A stretch of 33,971 nt of DNA from Acidimicrobiia bacterium (GTDB taxonomy: Bacteria > Actinomycetota > Acidimicrobiia > Acidimicrobiales > AC-14). The notes beneath the pieces were generated by a model. The model saw only the letters and a list, made by a program, of their open reading frames with translations. It was not told where the DNA came from and searched no databases. Made by a program: the position numbers and the translations under genes. Below, piece by piece: positions 23,362 to 32,472 of this stretch. Location of the stretch: the NCBI GenBank assembly GCA_023265025.1, contig JAHFUP010000059.1:1-33971 (forward strand), written 5' to 3'. The number at the start of each line of letters is the position of its first letter. Within the stretch, counting starts at the first letter, position 1.

Positions 23362-24132
23362 ATGGTCCACGACGTGGCGAAGGTCGGGTTCGACCGCGAG
23401 GCCGAGGTCTACGAGCGCTCGCGGCCGTCGTACCCACCCGAGGCGGTGGCATGGCTCGTCGACAACCTCCGCATCGGGCCGGGTGGGGTCGTCGTCGACC
23501 TGGCCGCCGGCACCGGCAAGCTGACCCGCCTGCTGGCGCCGGCGGGGGCGGCGCTGGTCGCCGTCGAGCCCGTCGTCGGGATGAGCGAGGTGCTCCGCCG
23601 GGTGCTGCCCGCGGTACCGGTCGTCGCCGGGACGGCGGAAGCCCTGCCCTTCGAGGCGTCATCGGTCGACGCGGTCTGCATCGCCCAGGCGTTCCACTGG
23701 TTCGACGCCGGCCGCGCCTTCGCCGAGCTGGCCCGCGTGCTGCGGCCCGGCGGTCGGGTCGGGCTCCTCTGGAACGCCCGCGACCGCGCCGTCGACTGGG
23801 TCGACCAGGTCTGGGCGATCATGGACGCCGTCGAGAAGCACGCGCCCTGGCGCGACCACGAGCGGGGTGGTGACAAGAACCTCCACGGCCACCCAGGCTT
23901 CGGGCCGCTGCACGCGGAGACGTTCCGGCACGAGCACGCCATGACGCCGGCCGGCGTCGTCGAGCGCATCCAGGGCGTCAGCCACGTCGCCGTCCTGGAG
24001 CCGGCGGCGCAGGCGGTGGTCCTCGACAGCATCCGCGACGTCCTGGCCACCCATCCCGACACCCGCGGCCGCGACGAGCTGCGCATCCCGTACCGGGTCG
24101 ACTGCTACTGGCTGGAGCGGACGGACGGGTGA
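23362..24132 (+). CDS. Class I SAM-dependent methyltransferase
   Basis: 256 residues from ATG 23362. N-terminus VGFDREAEVYERSRPSYPPE is the FD..Ae.Y.rsRPsYP element; motif I VVVDLAAGTGKLTRLLA (44-60) binds SAM; VAVEPVVGMSEVLRRVL carries the acidic residue at the end of strand 2; GTAEALPFEASSVDAVCIAQ and AFHWFDAGRAFAELARVLRP complete motifs II-III, with GGRVGLLWNARD after. Close in layout to the methyltransferase at 4946-5761, so probably the same subfamily. Substrate not predictable. The stop overlaps the GTG start of the next gene by four bases (GTGA), suggesting coupled translation. Confidence 0.93.
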   Translation: MVHDVAKVGFDREAEVYERSRPSYPPEAVAWLVDNLRIGPGGVVVDLAAGTGKLTRLLAPAGAALVAVEPVVGMSEVLRRVLPAVPVVAGTAEALPFEASSVDAVCIAQAFHWFDAGRAFAELARVLRPGGRVGLLWNARDRAVDWVDQVWAIMDAVEKHAPWRDHERGGDKNLHGHPGFGPLHAETFRHEHAMTPAGVVERIQGVSHVAVLEPAAQAVVLDSIRDVLATHPDTRGRDELRIPYRVDCYWLERTDG

Positions 24133-24764
24133 AGCTGCTGGCATTCGGCACCGAGCCCGTCGGCGTGGTGGCCATCGGGGCCAACGCCTCCGGCATCGTG
24201 GCCATCGGGCAGCTGGCGACGGGCGTCGTCGCCGTCGGCCAGCTGGCGCGGGGCGGCGTCGTGATCGGCCAGCTCGGGGTCGGTCTGGTGTGCGCCGGCC
24301 AGCTCGGGCTCGGCGTGATCTGGTCGGCCGGCATGCTCGGCGTCGGCGGGACGTCGGGGCCGGGCTTCATCGCCGGCCTGTTCGGCCGCCTCTACCTGCT
24401 GCGGCTGTTCGGGCGCCAGGAGGGACCGGCGCTCCCGTGGCGGGAGCTCGGCCGCCGGCGCGTCGCGGTGGCCGCGGTGCTCCTGGTCGCGCTCGCCGCG
24501 CTCTGGTGGTTGGCGGCGGGGCAGTGGCTGGTCGACGCCCTCACTCGCACGGGCGGGATCTCGTCGACGCGCCGCCGCCACTCCCGTGCGTGCCCCTGTG
24601 TTGAGGTTCATCGGGGGCGGACGACGATCTCCACGCGCCGGTTGAACCGCCGGCCGGCCGGGCTGTCCGACCCGTCGGGCCGGCGCTCCTCGGTGAGCGG
24701 CTGGGTGCTGCCCAGGCCGACGGCGGTGACCTCGGTCGCGTTCAGCGCGTGGCTGGTCAGGTAG
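24129..24764 (+). CDS. Membrane protein with glycine-rich VAIGQLA repeats; 3' end overlaps the OmpA gene
   Basis: GTG 24129 overlaps the methyltransferase stop. The first 65 residues are short tandem repeats of about 8-9 residues: VGVVAIGANASGIVAIGQLA, TGVVAVGQLARGGVVIGQLG, VGLVCAGQLGLGVIWSAGML (consensus G-V-V-A-I-G-Q-L-A), which could stack as a beta or membrane-embedded repeat. A linker GLFGRLYLLRLFGRQEGP and one clear membrane helix RVAVAAVLLVALAALWWLAA follow. After about residue 150 the sequence becomes Arg/Ser-rich and lies antisense to the OmpA gene for 157 bp; an adjacent frame stops at 24602-24604, so the true end may be near 24604 with a base lost or gained. No known function. Confidence 0.6.
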   Translation: MKLLAFGTEPVGVVAIGANASGIVAIGQLATGVVAVGQLARGGVVIGQLGVGLVCAGQLGLGVIWSAGMLGVGGTSGPGFIAGLFGRLYLLRLFGRQEGPALPWRELGRRRVAVAAVLLVALAALWWLAAGQWLVDALTRTGGISSTRRRHSRACPCVEVHRGRTTISTRRLNRRPAGLSDPSGRRSSVSGWVLPRPTAVTSVAFSAWLVR

Positions 24765-25390
24765 TCCTTGACGGTGGCGGCCCGCCGCTCCGACAGCGTC
24801 TGGTTGGCGGCGGCGGTTCCGACGGAGTCCGTGTGGCCACGGACCTGGACCGAGCTGCGCGGGTAGAGGCGGTTGATCAACCGGATGGTCCCGTCGACCG
24901 TGTCGGTGCTGCCGATGGTGGCGCTGCCGGTCTGGAACAGGTTGTCGCTGTTGAAGACGACGATGACGACCCGGGCGCCGGCTGCGTCGCGGGCCAGCAC
25001 CAGGCTGCCGGAGATGCCGGTCAGGTCGACGTCGATCGAGCCCGGCATGCGGTAGAGCGACCGGTCGACCAGCGTGGTGCCCTGCTCCGGCTCGTTGGGC
25101 GCGGTGATCGTGCAGGGGACGCGCAGGACGAGGCCGGCGCCGAAGTCCTGCGTGCCGCAGGTCGGGTCGAGCTGGCCGTCGCCGTCGAAGTCCTCGAGGC
25201 CGGCGACAGCTCCCGGAGGCAGGGTGGTGGGGGTCTCGTCGTCGGGCGCCACGGTGGTCTGCGTTGCGCCATCGGACGAGTCGGGGACAAGGACCCCTTC
25301 AGCCGACCGTGTGGATCCGGATCCGCTGCAGCCTGCGAGCACGACCATGGCCAGCAGGAACGCCGCCAAGCGGGCGCTGATGCTTCGCAT
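24608..25390 (-). CDS. OmpA-family peptidoglycan-binding lipoprotein
   Basis: 260 residues from ATG 25390 (a GTG codon just before it is also possible). Lipoprotein signal SARLAAFLLAMVVLAGC with Cys21, then a Ser/Thr/Pro-rich linker up to about residue 60, a middle domain beginning GLEDFDGDGQLDPTCGTQDF and containing IDVDLTGISGSLVLARDAAG, and a C-terminal OmpA-like domain (about 145-260). The OmpA domain shows SSVQVRGHTDSVGTAAANQT, LSERRAATVKDYLTSHAL, VGLGSTQPL and FNRRVEIVVRP; Asp188 of GHTDS and Arg251/252 of NRRVE are the residues that bind diaminopimelate in peptidoglycan. So it should tether membrane to cell wall. It begins 9 bp after the TIR gene on the same strand, implying one transcript. 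Convergent with the repeat membrane protein gene. Confidence 0.92.
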   Translation of the reverse strand: MRSISARLAAFLLAMVVLAGCSGSGSTRSAEGVLVPDSSDGATQTTVAPDDETPTTLPPGAVAGLEDFDGDGQLDPTCGTQDFGAGLVLRVPCTITAPNEPEQGTTLVDRSLYRMPGSIDVDLTGISGSLVLARDAAGARVVIVVFNSDNLFQTGSATIGSTDTVDGTIRLINRLYPRSSVQVRGHTDSVGTAAANQTLSERRAATVKDYLTSHALNATEVTAVGLGSTQPLTEERRPDGSDSPAGRRFNRRVEIVVRPR

Positions 25391-25399
25391 CACACGAGG

Positions 25400-26512
25400 C
25401 TACGTCGCCGCGAAAAGGCGCTGGAACTCGTCGCACGCGAGGTCGAAGTCGTCGACGGCCACCAACTGGTAGCCACGCAGGACCAGCGGGACGTCGACGT
25501 TGCCGAGGAGGACCGGGATGACGTGAAGCTTCCCGTCGACCGCGAGGTTGATGATCATCTGGATCTCCTGCTTCACCCAGTTGGACGCGAGTGCGTCCGG
25601 GCTGAGCAGGACGACCGCCCCTCGGCTCGACGTCAGTCCGCGCTCGATGGCGAACACCCACTGCTCGCCGGGACGGATGTTGCCCTCGGCCGTCCACGTA
25701 CGGATCTGGCGCTGCTGCAGACGCTCGACGAGGCGCTGGGCCACCTTCCGGTCGGCCTGCATGTCGTGGCTCACGAAGACCTGGTTCGTCGCCGGGGTGC
25801 CCGGTGCGGGCGGTGGGGCCGGCGCCCGTCTCTCGCGGGCGCCGGCCCGCTTGCCGAGGAGCCACACCCCGGTGCCGACGAGGCCGGCGGCGAGCACCAC
25901 TGCGACGACCAGTCCGACATTCCCGCTCGACGACTCGCCGCTCGAGGGGACGGTCGTACTCGGGGTGGACGTCGACGTGGACGTGCCCGAGTCGCCCCCG
26001 CCGACCGACAACAGCACCACCGACGACACGGCGAGGAACGCAAGGACGGCGACGAGCACGCTGAGCAGACAGCCGCGCCGGCGCCGGCGGTGTCCGGCCG
26101 GCAGTTCGCTGTTCACTGCACCGGTTACGAGCCGGGCGCACCTGTCGACCTTCGCATCGTCGGCGCCGCGAAGGTCGAGGAGGAGCGGTTTCGAACGGAA
26201 ACCGTCCCGGACGGAAGCGGGAACGGCGTCGGCCACTGCGGCAAAGCGTTCTCGGTCATCGTCCCAGTCCACCGAGCCCGACGTGACGATGAGGAGCGTG
26301 GCCGCCGGGCCGCGTTCGGTGATCCAGTCCCGCAGGTCGGACGGGTCGCCGGCGGCGAGCGCGGGCGACAACAGGGCGACGGCCCGGTCGGCGGTCTCTG
26401 GCACCGGCACGACGGCAAGGCCGAGTGCGGCGAGGCGGGCGGAGAGATCGGGCACCGTGGCGTCGTCGGCGGCGCCGCACACCCAGACCGCCCGCTCCTG
26501 CGACTCCGACAT
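25400..26512 (-). CDS. Membrane-anchored TIR-domain protein
   Basis: 370 residues from ATG 26512. N-terminal domain (about 7-135) opens AVWVCGAADDATVPDLSARL and reads AVALLSPALAAGDPSDLRDW, possibly a degenerate TIR-like or other alpha/beta fold (uncertain). After RRRRR comes a membrane helix (about 149-170), a Ser/Thr-rich linker TSTSTSTPSTTVPSSGESSS, a second helix (about 199-220) followed by KRAGARERR, so both termini should be cytoplasmic. The C-terminal TIR domain (about 243-370) shows NQVFVSHDMQADRKVAQRLV, GNIRPGEQWVFAIERGLTSS, RGAVVLLSPDALASNWVKQE and IPVLLGNVDVPLVLRGYQ. Glu316 of SNWVKQE is the position of the catalytic Glu of NAD-cleaving TIR domains, so an NADase or cyclic-nucleotide signalling activity is possible. 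Cotranscribed with the OmpA lipoprotein gene. Confidence 0.88.
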   Translation of the reverse strand: MSESQERAVWVCGAADDATVPDLSARLAALGLAVVPVPETADRAVALLSPALAAGDPSDLRDWITERGPAATLLIVTSGSVDWDDDRERFAAVADAVPASVRDGFRSKPLLLDLRGADDAKVDRCARLVTGAVNSELPAGHRRRRRGCLLSVLVAVLAFLAVSSVVLLSVGGGDSGTSTSTSTPSTTVPSSGESSSGNVGLVVAVVLAAGLVGTGVWLLGKRAGARERRAPAPPPAPGTPATNQVFVSHDMQADRKVAQRLVERLQQRQIRTWTAEGNIRPGEQWVFAIERGLTSSRGAVVLLSPDALASNWVKQEIQMIINLAVDGKLHVIPVLLGNVDVPLVLRGYQLVAVDDFDLACDEFQRLFAAT

Positions 26513-26573
26513 CTCCTCCTCCGGCTCGTCGCCGGAACGTCAGAATACGCGGCCGCCGACCTACACTCCGCCC

Positions 26574-26984
26574 GTGGCGTCCGAGGCCGATGGGCCGGTC
26601 ATCTCGCTGATGCTGGCGGTCCCCGATGCGCCGAAGGCGGTCGCCTGGTACGCCGAGGCGTTCGGCGCCATCACGCTGTGGGACCTGGGGTCCGTCGTGG
26701 GCCTGTCGGTCGAGGGCGCGCCCTTCTTCGTCGGCCAGCCGGAGAACAACGGGTGGGACAGCCCGACGACGATCGGGACGAGGACGGTGCGGGTCGAGGT
26801 CTTCGTCGACGACCCGGACGCGTTCATCGAGCGGGCGATCGCCGCCGGCGCCGACGGGTCGGTGGACGCGATCCGGGACCACCAGATGCCGTGGGGGACA
26901 CACCGCCAGGGCGGCTTCTTCGACCCGTTCGGGCACCTGTGGCTGGTCGGTGACAAGTCGCCGCTGCGGCCCCACCCGGCCTGA
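26574..26984 (+). CDS. VOC (glyoxalase/bleomycin resistance) superfamily protein
   Basis: 136 residues from GTG 26574. Starts VISLMLAVPDAPKAVAWYAE AFGA split as the usual first beta-alpha unit of the VOC fold (V.DA..A..wY..aFGA), then LSVEGAPFFVGQPENNGWDS, RVEVFVDDPDAFIERAIAAG, DHQMPWGTHRQGGFFDPFGH and LWLVGDK. The second module's R.G...DPFGH.W.l is the hallmark of PhnB/YkcA-like VOC proteins, which bind a metal in related enzymes. Substrate unknown. The gene ends 14 bp before hutH and could be transcribed with the hut genes, although no known step of histidine degradation needs a VOC protein. Divergent from the TIR gene. Confidence 0.9.
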   Translation: MASEADGPVISLMLAVPDAPKAVAWYAEAFGAITLWDLGSVVGLSVEGAPFFVGQPENNGWDSPTTIGTRTVRVEVFVDDPDAFIERAIAAGADGSVDAIRDHQMPWGTHRQGGFFDPFGHLWLVGDKSPLRPHPA

Positions 26985-26998
26985 GCGGGACCGCCGGC

Positions 26999-28521
26999 GT
27001 GGTGGTGTTGGGTCGGGCGCCCTTGTCGGTCGCCGAGGTGGTGGCCGTCGCCCGGGACCGTGACCGGGTCGACCTCGCACCCGACCTCGACGCCGGCATG
27101 ACGGCCAGCCGCCGGCTCGTGAAGCTGGCGGTGGCCGACGGACGGACGGTCTACGGCGTGACGACCGGCTTCGGCGCGCTGGCCACCACCCGCGTCGCGC
27201 CGGACCACGCCGAGCAGATCCAGTACGCGTTGGTACAGAGCCACGCCGCCGGCATGGGGGCCGACGTCGACGCCGAGGTCGTGCGGGCCATGCAGCTGTT
27301 GAAGGCCCGCACCCTGGCCGCCGGTGCGTCAGGCGCCCGACCCGACTTGGTGCGGGCCATCGTCGCCCTACTCAATGCCGGCATCACGCCGGCGGTGCCC
27401 GAGCTCGGGTCGCTCGGTGCGTCGGGCGACCTGTCGCCGCTGGCCCACGCCGCCATCGTCCTGCTCGGCAACGGCTGGGTGCTCGACGGCGACGGTCGCC
27501 GCGCCGATGCAGGGCCGGCGCTGGCCGCCGCCGGCATCGAGCCCGTCCGGCTGGAGGCCAAGGAGGGCCTGGCCCTGCTCAACGGCACCGAGGGCATGCT
27601 CGCCCATCTGTGCCTCGCCCTCGCCGATCTCGACGTCCTGCTGCCGACGGTGGACATCACCTGCGCGCTCAGCGTGGAGGCCCTGCTGGGCACCGACGCC
27701 CCGTTCGCCGAGCGCCTGCAGGAGCTGCGCCCGCACCCGGGCCAGCGGGCCAGCGCCGCCAACCTCCGCCGGCTGCTGGCCGGTTCGTCGATCGTGGCGT
27801 CGCACCGGGGCTCGGACCATGCAGTGCAGGACGCCTACTCGCTCCGGTGCGCCCCCCAGGTCCACGGCGCCTCGCGCGACGTTGTCGAGTGGGTCCGGCG
27901 GGTGGTCGACGTCGAGCTGGCATCGGTCACCGACAACCCGGTCGTGCTGGCGGGCGGTGGCGACGGGGTGATCGCATCGACCGGCAACTTCCACGGGCAG
28001 CCGCTGGCCTTCGCCGCCGACTTCGCCGCCATCGCCCTGGCCGACCTGGCGTCGATCGTCGAGCGGCGCGTCGACCGGCTGATGGACCCGGCGCGGTCGC
28101 AGGGGCTCCCGCCCTTCCTGGCGCCCGAGGCCGGCGTCAACTCGGGCTTCATGCTCGCCCACTACACCGCGGCGGGCATCGTCAACCGCATGCGGACCTA
28201 CGCCATGCCGTCGTCGTGCGACACCATCTCCACCAGCGCCGGCCAGGAGGACCACGTCTCCATGGGTTGGAACGCGTGCCTGTCGCTGCGGGCCGCGGTG
28301 GCCGACGCCATGCGGGTGGCGGCCGTCGAGCTGGTGTGCGCGGCCGAGGCCGTCGACCTGCGCGGGTTGACCCCGGGGCCGGCGACCGCGGCGGTGATGG
28401 CGTGCCTGCGCGAACGTGTGCCCCGGATGGACGTCGACCGCTTCCTCGCGCCGGACCTCGCCGCCGCCGAGGAGCTCGTACGGAGCGGCGCGGTGCTGCG
28501 CTCCGTGCCGGAGCTCCTGCA

Positions 28522-28525
<4 letters not shown>
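26999..28525 (+). CDS. hutH: Histidine ammonia-lyase
   Basis: First step of histidine degradation: L-histidine to urocanate and ammonia. 508 residues from GTG 26999 (neighbouring GTG codons make the exact start uncertain by a few residues). The Ala141-Ser142-Gly143 triplet in [20 protein letters not shown] cyclises into the MIO prosthetic group. Other conserved blocks: [16 protein letters not shown] (with the catalytic Tyr52), [47 protein letters not shown] and [33 protein letters not shown]. Full family length. Four-base overlap (GTGA) with hutU shows translational coupling. No HutC-type repressor or histidine permease is encoded in the window. Confidence 0.97.
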
Positions 28526-30192
<1,667 letters not shown>

Positions 30193-30199
30193 GCTCCTC

Positions 30200-31339
30200 G
30201 TGCGCCGGGCGGCGCGGGTGTTCGGGTACGAGCTCGACGGCCCCGTGGCGGTCGTCATCCGCGATGGCGTGGTGGAGCGGGTGGTGCCCGAGCGTGACCT
30301 CACCGCCGGCCTCGACCTGCCGGAGCTCGACGCCGGCGGTCGCGCCGTGATCCCCGGCTTCGTCGACGCCCACACCCACCTCGTCTTCGCCGGCGACCGG
30401 GCCGACGAGTTCGCGGCGCGCCTCGCCGGCCGCCCCTACGAGGCCGGCGGCATCTGGCGGACGGTGGAGCAGACGCGGGCCGCGTCCTTCGACGACCTCG
30501 TCGCCCAGACCGTGCGCCGGGCCGACTCCTGCCTCGCCGGCGGGACGACCACCATCGAGGTGAAGTCGGGGTACGGGCTCGACACGGCCACGGAGCGCCG
30601 GCTGCTGGAGGCGGTGGCCGTCGCGGCGCCGCGGACCGCGGCGGAGCTCGTCCCGACGTTCCTCGGCGCCCACCTGGCGCCCGACCCGTCGTACGTCGAC
30701 CTCGTGGTCGAGGAGATGCTGCCGGCCTGCGCCGGCCTGGCCGTGAGCTGCGACGCGTTCTGCGACGTGGGCGCCCTCACCGTGGAGCAGTCCCGGCGGG
30801 TGCTGGAGGCGGGGCGGGCCCACGGGCTGGCGCTGCGCATCCACGCCGAGGAGCTGGCCTGGACCGGCGGCGCGCAACTCGCGGCCCAGCTCGGCTGCCT
30901 TTCCGCCGACCACCTCGTCCACGCCACGCCGGCGGACGCGGCGGCGATGTCCGGCGCCGGCGTCGTCGCCGTGCTGCTGCCTTCGACGTCGTTCTGCCTG
31001 CGCTCGGACTACGCGCCGGCCCGGATGCTGCTCGATGCGGGCGTGGAGATCGCCCTGGCCACAGACTGCAACCCGGGGACGAGCTACACCACCTCCATGC
31101 CATTCGTCGTGGCCCTGGCCTGCAGCGCCTACGGCCTGTCCGCCGACGAGGCGGTGCGGGCCGCGACCGAGGGCGGGGCCCGCGCCCTCGGCCGGTCCGA
31201 TGTCGGCCATCTCCGCCCGGGTGCGGCCGGCGATCTCGTCGTCCTCGACGGCGACCACTGGGTCGACCTCGCCTACCACCCCGGGATGCCGCTGGTGGCC
31301 GCCGTCGTCAAGGCCGGCGCCGTGGTCGTGGGCCGGTGA
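30200..31339 (+). CDS. hutI: Imidazolonepropionase
   Basis: Hydrolyses imidazolone-5-propionate to N-formimino-L-glutamate; amidohydrolase superfamily with one bound metal. 379 residues from GTG 30200, 7 bp after the hutU stop. The frame is open upstream and reads [14 protein letters not shown], so a slightly earlier start at a rare codon is possible. Motifs: VIPGFVDAHTHLVFAGDRAD EF (metal His58 and His60), YEAGGIWRTVEQTRAASFDD, GTTTIEVKSGYGLDTATERR, LVPTFLGAHLAPDP, DAFCDVGALTVEQSR, IHAEELAWTGGAQLAAQLGC, SADHLVHATP, LPSTSFCLRSDYAPARMLLD and ALATDCNPGTSYTTSMPFVV (metal Asp). Followed by two hairpins and hutG. Confidence 0.97.
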   Translation: MRRAARVFGYELDGPVAVVIRDGVVERVVPERDLTAGLDLPELDAGGRAVIPGFVDAHTHLVFAGDRADEFAARLAGRPYEAGGIWRTVEQTRAASFDDLVAQTVRRADSCLAGGTTTIEVKSGYGLDTATERRLLEAVAVAAPRTAAELVPTFLGAHLAPDPSYVDLVVEEMLPACAGLAVSCDAFCDVGALTVEQSRRVLEAGRAHGLALRIHAEELAWTGGAQLAAQLGCLSADHLVHATPADAAAMSGAGVVAVLLPSTSFCLRSDYAPARMLLDAGVEIALATDCNPGTSYTTSMPFVVALACSAYGLSADEAVRAATEGGARALGRSDVGHLRPGAAGDLVVLDGDHWVDLAYHPGMPLVAAVVKAGAVVVGR

Positions 31340-31403
31340 CCGGCCCGGGAGGCCGGTCCAGAGAGCATTCACTGGGCCGCCCCTCGAAGAGGGCGGACCA
31401 GTG
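31338..31403 (+). promoter_or_regulatory. Two successive hairpins between hutI and hutG; the second covers the hutG start codon
   Basis: Hairpin 1, starting inside the hutI stop codon: GACCGGCC-CGGGA-GGCCGGTC (31338-31358), 8 bp, no mismatch. Hairpin 2: CACTGG-G-CCGCCC (31370-31382) pairs with GGGCGG-A-CCAGTG (31391-31403), 12 pairs and one G/A mismatch, loop of 8 bases. The GTG start of hutG (31401-31403) is the last three bases of hairpin 2 and the purine-rich GAAGAGGG that could serve as its ribosome-binding site is in the loop and stem. This would limit hutG translation unless ribosomes or a factor open it. No T-run, so not a classic terminator. Confidence 0.6.
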
Positions 31404-32228
31404 AGTGACTGGCCCCGTGCCAGCGAGTGGCTGGCCTCCGGCAGCGACGACCCGCGTGCGCTCGTGGTCGCCGGCGTGCCGCTGACCGAGCTCGCGGTCA
31501 CGCCCGCCGGCTACGAGCACGCGCCGGCGGCCGTGCGGGACCGGCTGGCCAAGCTGTCGACGTGGCACGGCGAACAGCGGATCGGGTTGGAGGACGTGCC
31601 GGTCCGCGACCTGGGCGACGCGCTCGATCCGCCGGCGCTGACGGCTCCGCTGACCGTCCTGCTCGGTGGTCACAACGCGGTGACGTGGCACGCCCTCGCC
31701 GGTGAAGACCTCGCCCGCTGGGGCCTGCTCACCCTCGACGCCCACCACGACGTCCGGCGGTACGAGCCGGGTGCGGTCGGGAACGGCTCACCTGTACGGG
31801 CGCTCATCGACGCCGGCCTGCGTGGCAGCAACGTGGTGCAGGTCGGGATCCACGGCTTCTCGAACTCCCGCAGCCACCGGGAATGGTGCGAGGCGCAGGG
31901 CGTGCGGGTGCTGGGCCCTGATGGCATCGGCGACGTGCGGGCTTTGCTCGACGACCTGGCGGCGAGCTGTGAGGCGATCTACGTCGACATCGACCTCGAC
32001 GTGCTCGATCGTGCCGCGGCGCCGGCCTGCCCGGGATCGCGTCCCGGCGGCATCTCGCCACGCCAGCTGCTCGATGCCGCCTTCACGGCCGGCGGCCACC
32101 CTGCCGTACGCGCCGTCGACGTCGTCGAGCTCGACCCGCTCGCCGACGTCGCCTACATCACGACCGACGCCGCCGCGCTCACCCTTCTGAACGTCGCCGC
32201 CGGCTACGCGACGAGGCCGCGGCCATGA
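31401..32228 (+). CDS. hutG: Formimidoylglutamase, arginase/ureohydrolase family
   Basis: Final step: N-formiminoglutamate to glutamate and formamide. 275 residues from GTG 31401. Arginase-family metal motifs: LLGGHNAVTWHAL (His91), LLTLDAHHDVRRY (Asp113, His115, Asp117), VQVGIHGFSNSRSHREWCEA, and IYVDIDLDVLDRAAAPACPG SRPGGIS (Asp196, Asp198, Asp200 region). These supply the dinuclear manganese site. Placement after hutH-hutU-hutI supports formiminoglutamate rather than arginine or agmatine as the substrate; the sequence alone does not distinguish them. Stop overlaps the ATG of the next small frame by four bases. Confidence 0.93.
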   Translation: MSDWPRASEWLASGSDDPRALVVAGVPLTELAVTPAGYEHAPAAVRDRLAKLSTWHGEQRIGLEDVPVRDLGDALDPPALTAPLTVLLGGHNAVTWHALAGEDLARWGLLTLDAHHDVRRYEPGAVGNGSPVRALIDAGLRGSNVVQVGIHGFSNSRSHREWCEAQGVRVLGPDGIGDVRALLDDLAASCEAIYVDIDLDVLDRAAAPACPGSRPGGISPRQLLDAAFTAGGHPAVRAVDVVELDPLADVAYITTDAAALTLLNVAAGYATRPRP

Positions 32229-32425
32229 GTGCTCGCCGGCGCCGCGGGATCACCGTCGCCCTCCTGCCCGCGGCGCTGGCCGCCGGCGCCGGCGCCGGCG
32301 CCGACCGGTTGTCGGGCACCGAGCCGCGCCAGGCGCCAGGCGCCCCCAATGGCCCGCTGCCCTCCACCACGACCGGCGGCTACCGCCCCCGGCATGAAGC
32401 GTGGGTCGACGCCTGCACGATCTGA
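32225..32425 (+). CDS. Small hypothetical protein coupled to hutG
   Basis: ATG 32225 overlaps the hutG stop (ATGA). The 66-residue frame has a signal-like start RRRRGITVALLPAALAAGAG with an Ala/Gly repeat (from the GGCGCC-type repeat at about 32279-32302), then a Pro/Thr-rich segment ending RHEAWVDACTI. No known domain. It may be the remaining N-terminus of a longer exported protein; codon use after residue 30 is not distinctive. Real or not, it would be cotranscribed with the hut genes. Convergent with the DUF222-HNH gene. Confidence 0.35.
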   Translation: MSARRRRGITVALLPAALAAGAGAGADRLSGTEPRQAPGAPNGPLPSTTTGGYRPRHEAWVDACTI

Positions 32426-32472
32426 CCGCCGGCGCTCAGTCGGTCGAACCTCGCGAGCGCGTGATCCCGCGC

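Noticed and set aside
24749-26953. Long plus-strand open frame (734 codons) across the OmpA and TIR genes
   Set aside because: Composition (Asp/Gly/Arg-rich, no motifs) is that of an antisense shadow; both minus-strand genes have diagnostic domains.
32279-32302. GGCGCC-type tandem repeat as a microsatellite or phase-variable tract
   Set aside because: Only a few hexamer units, encoding Ala/Gly in a small frame; common in such GC-rich DNA.
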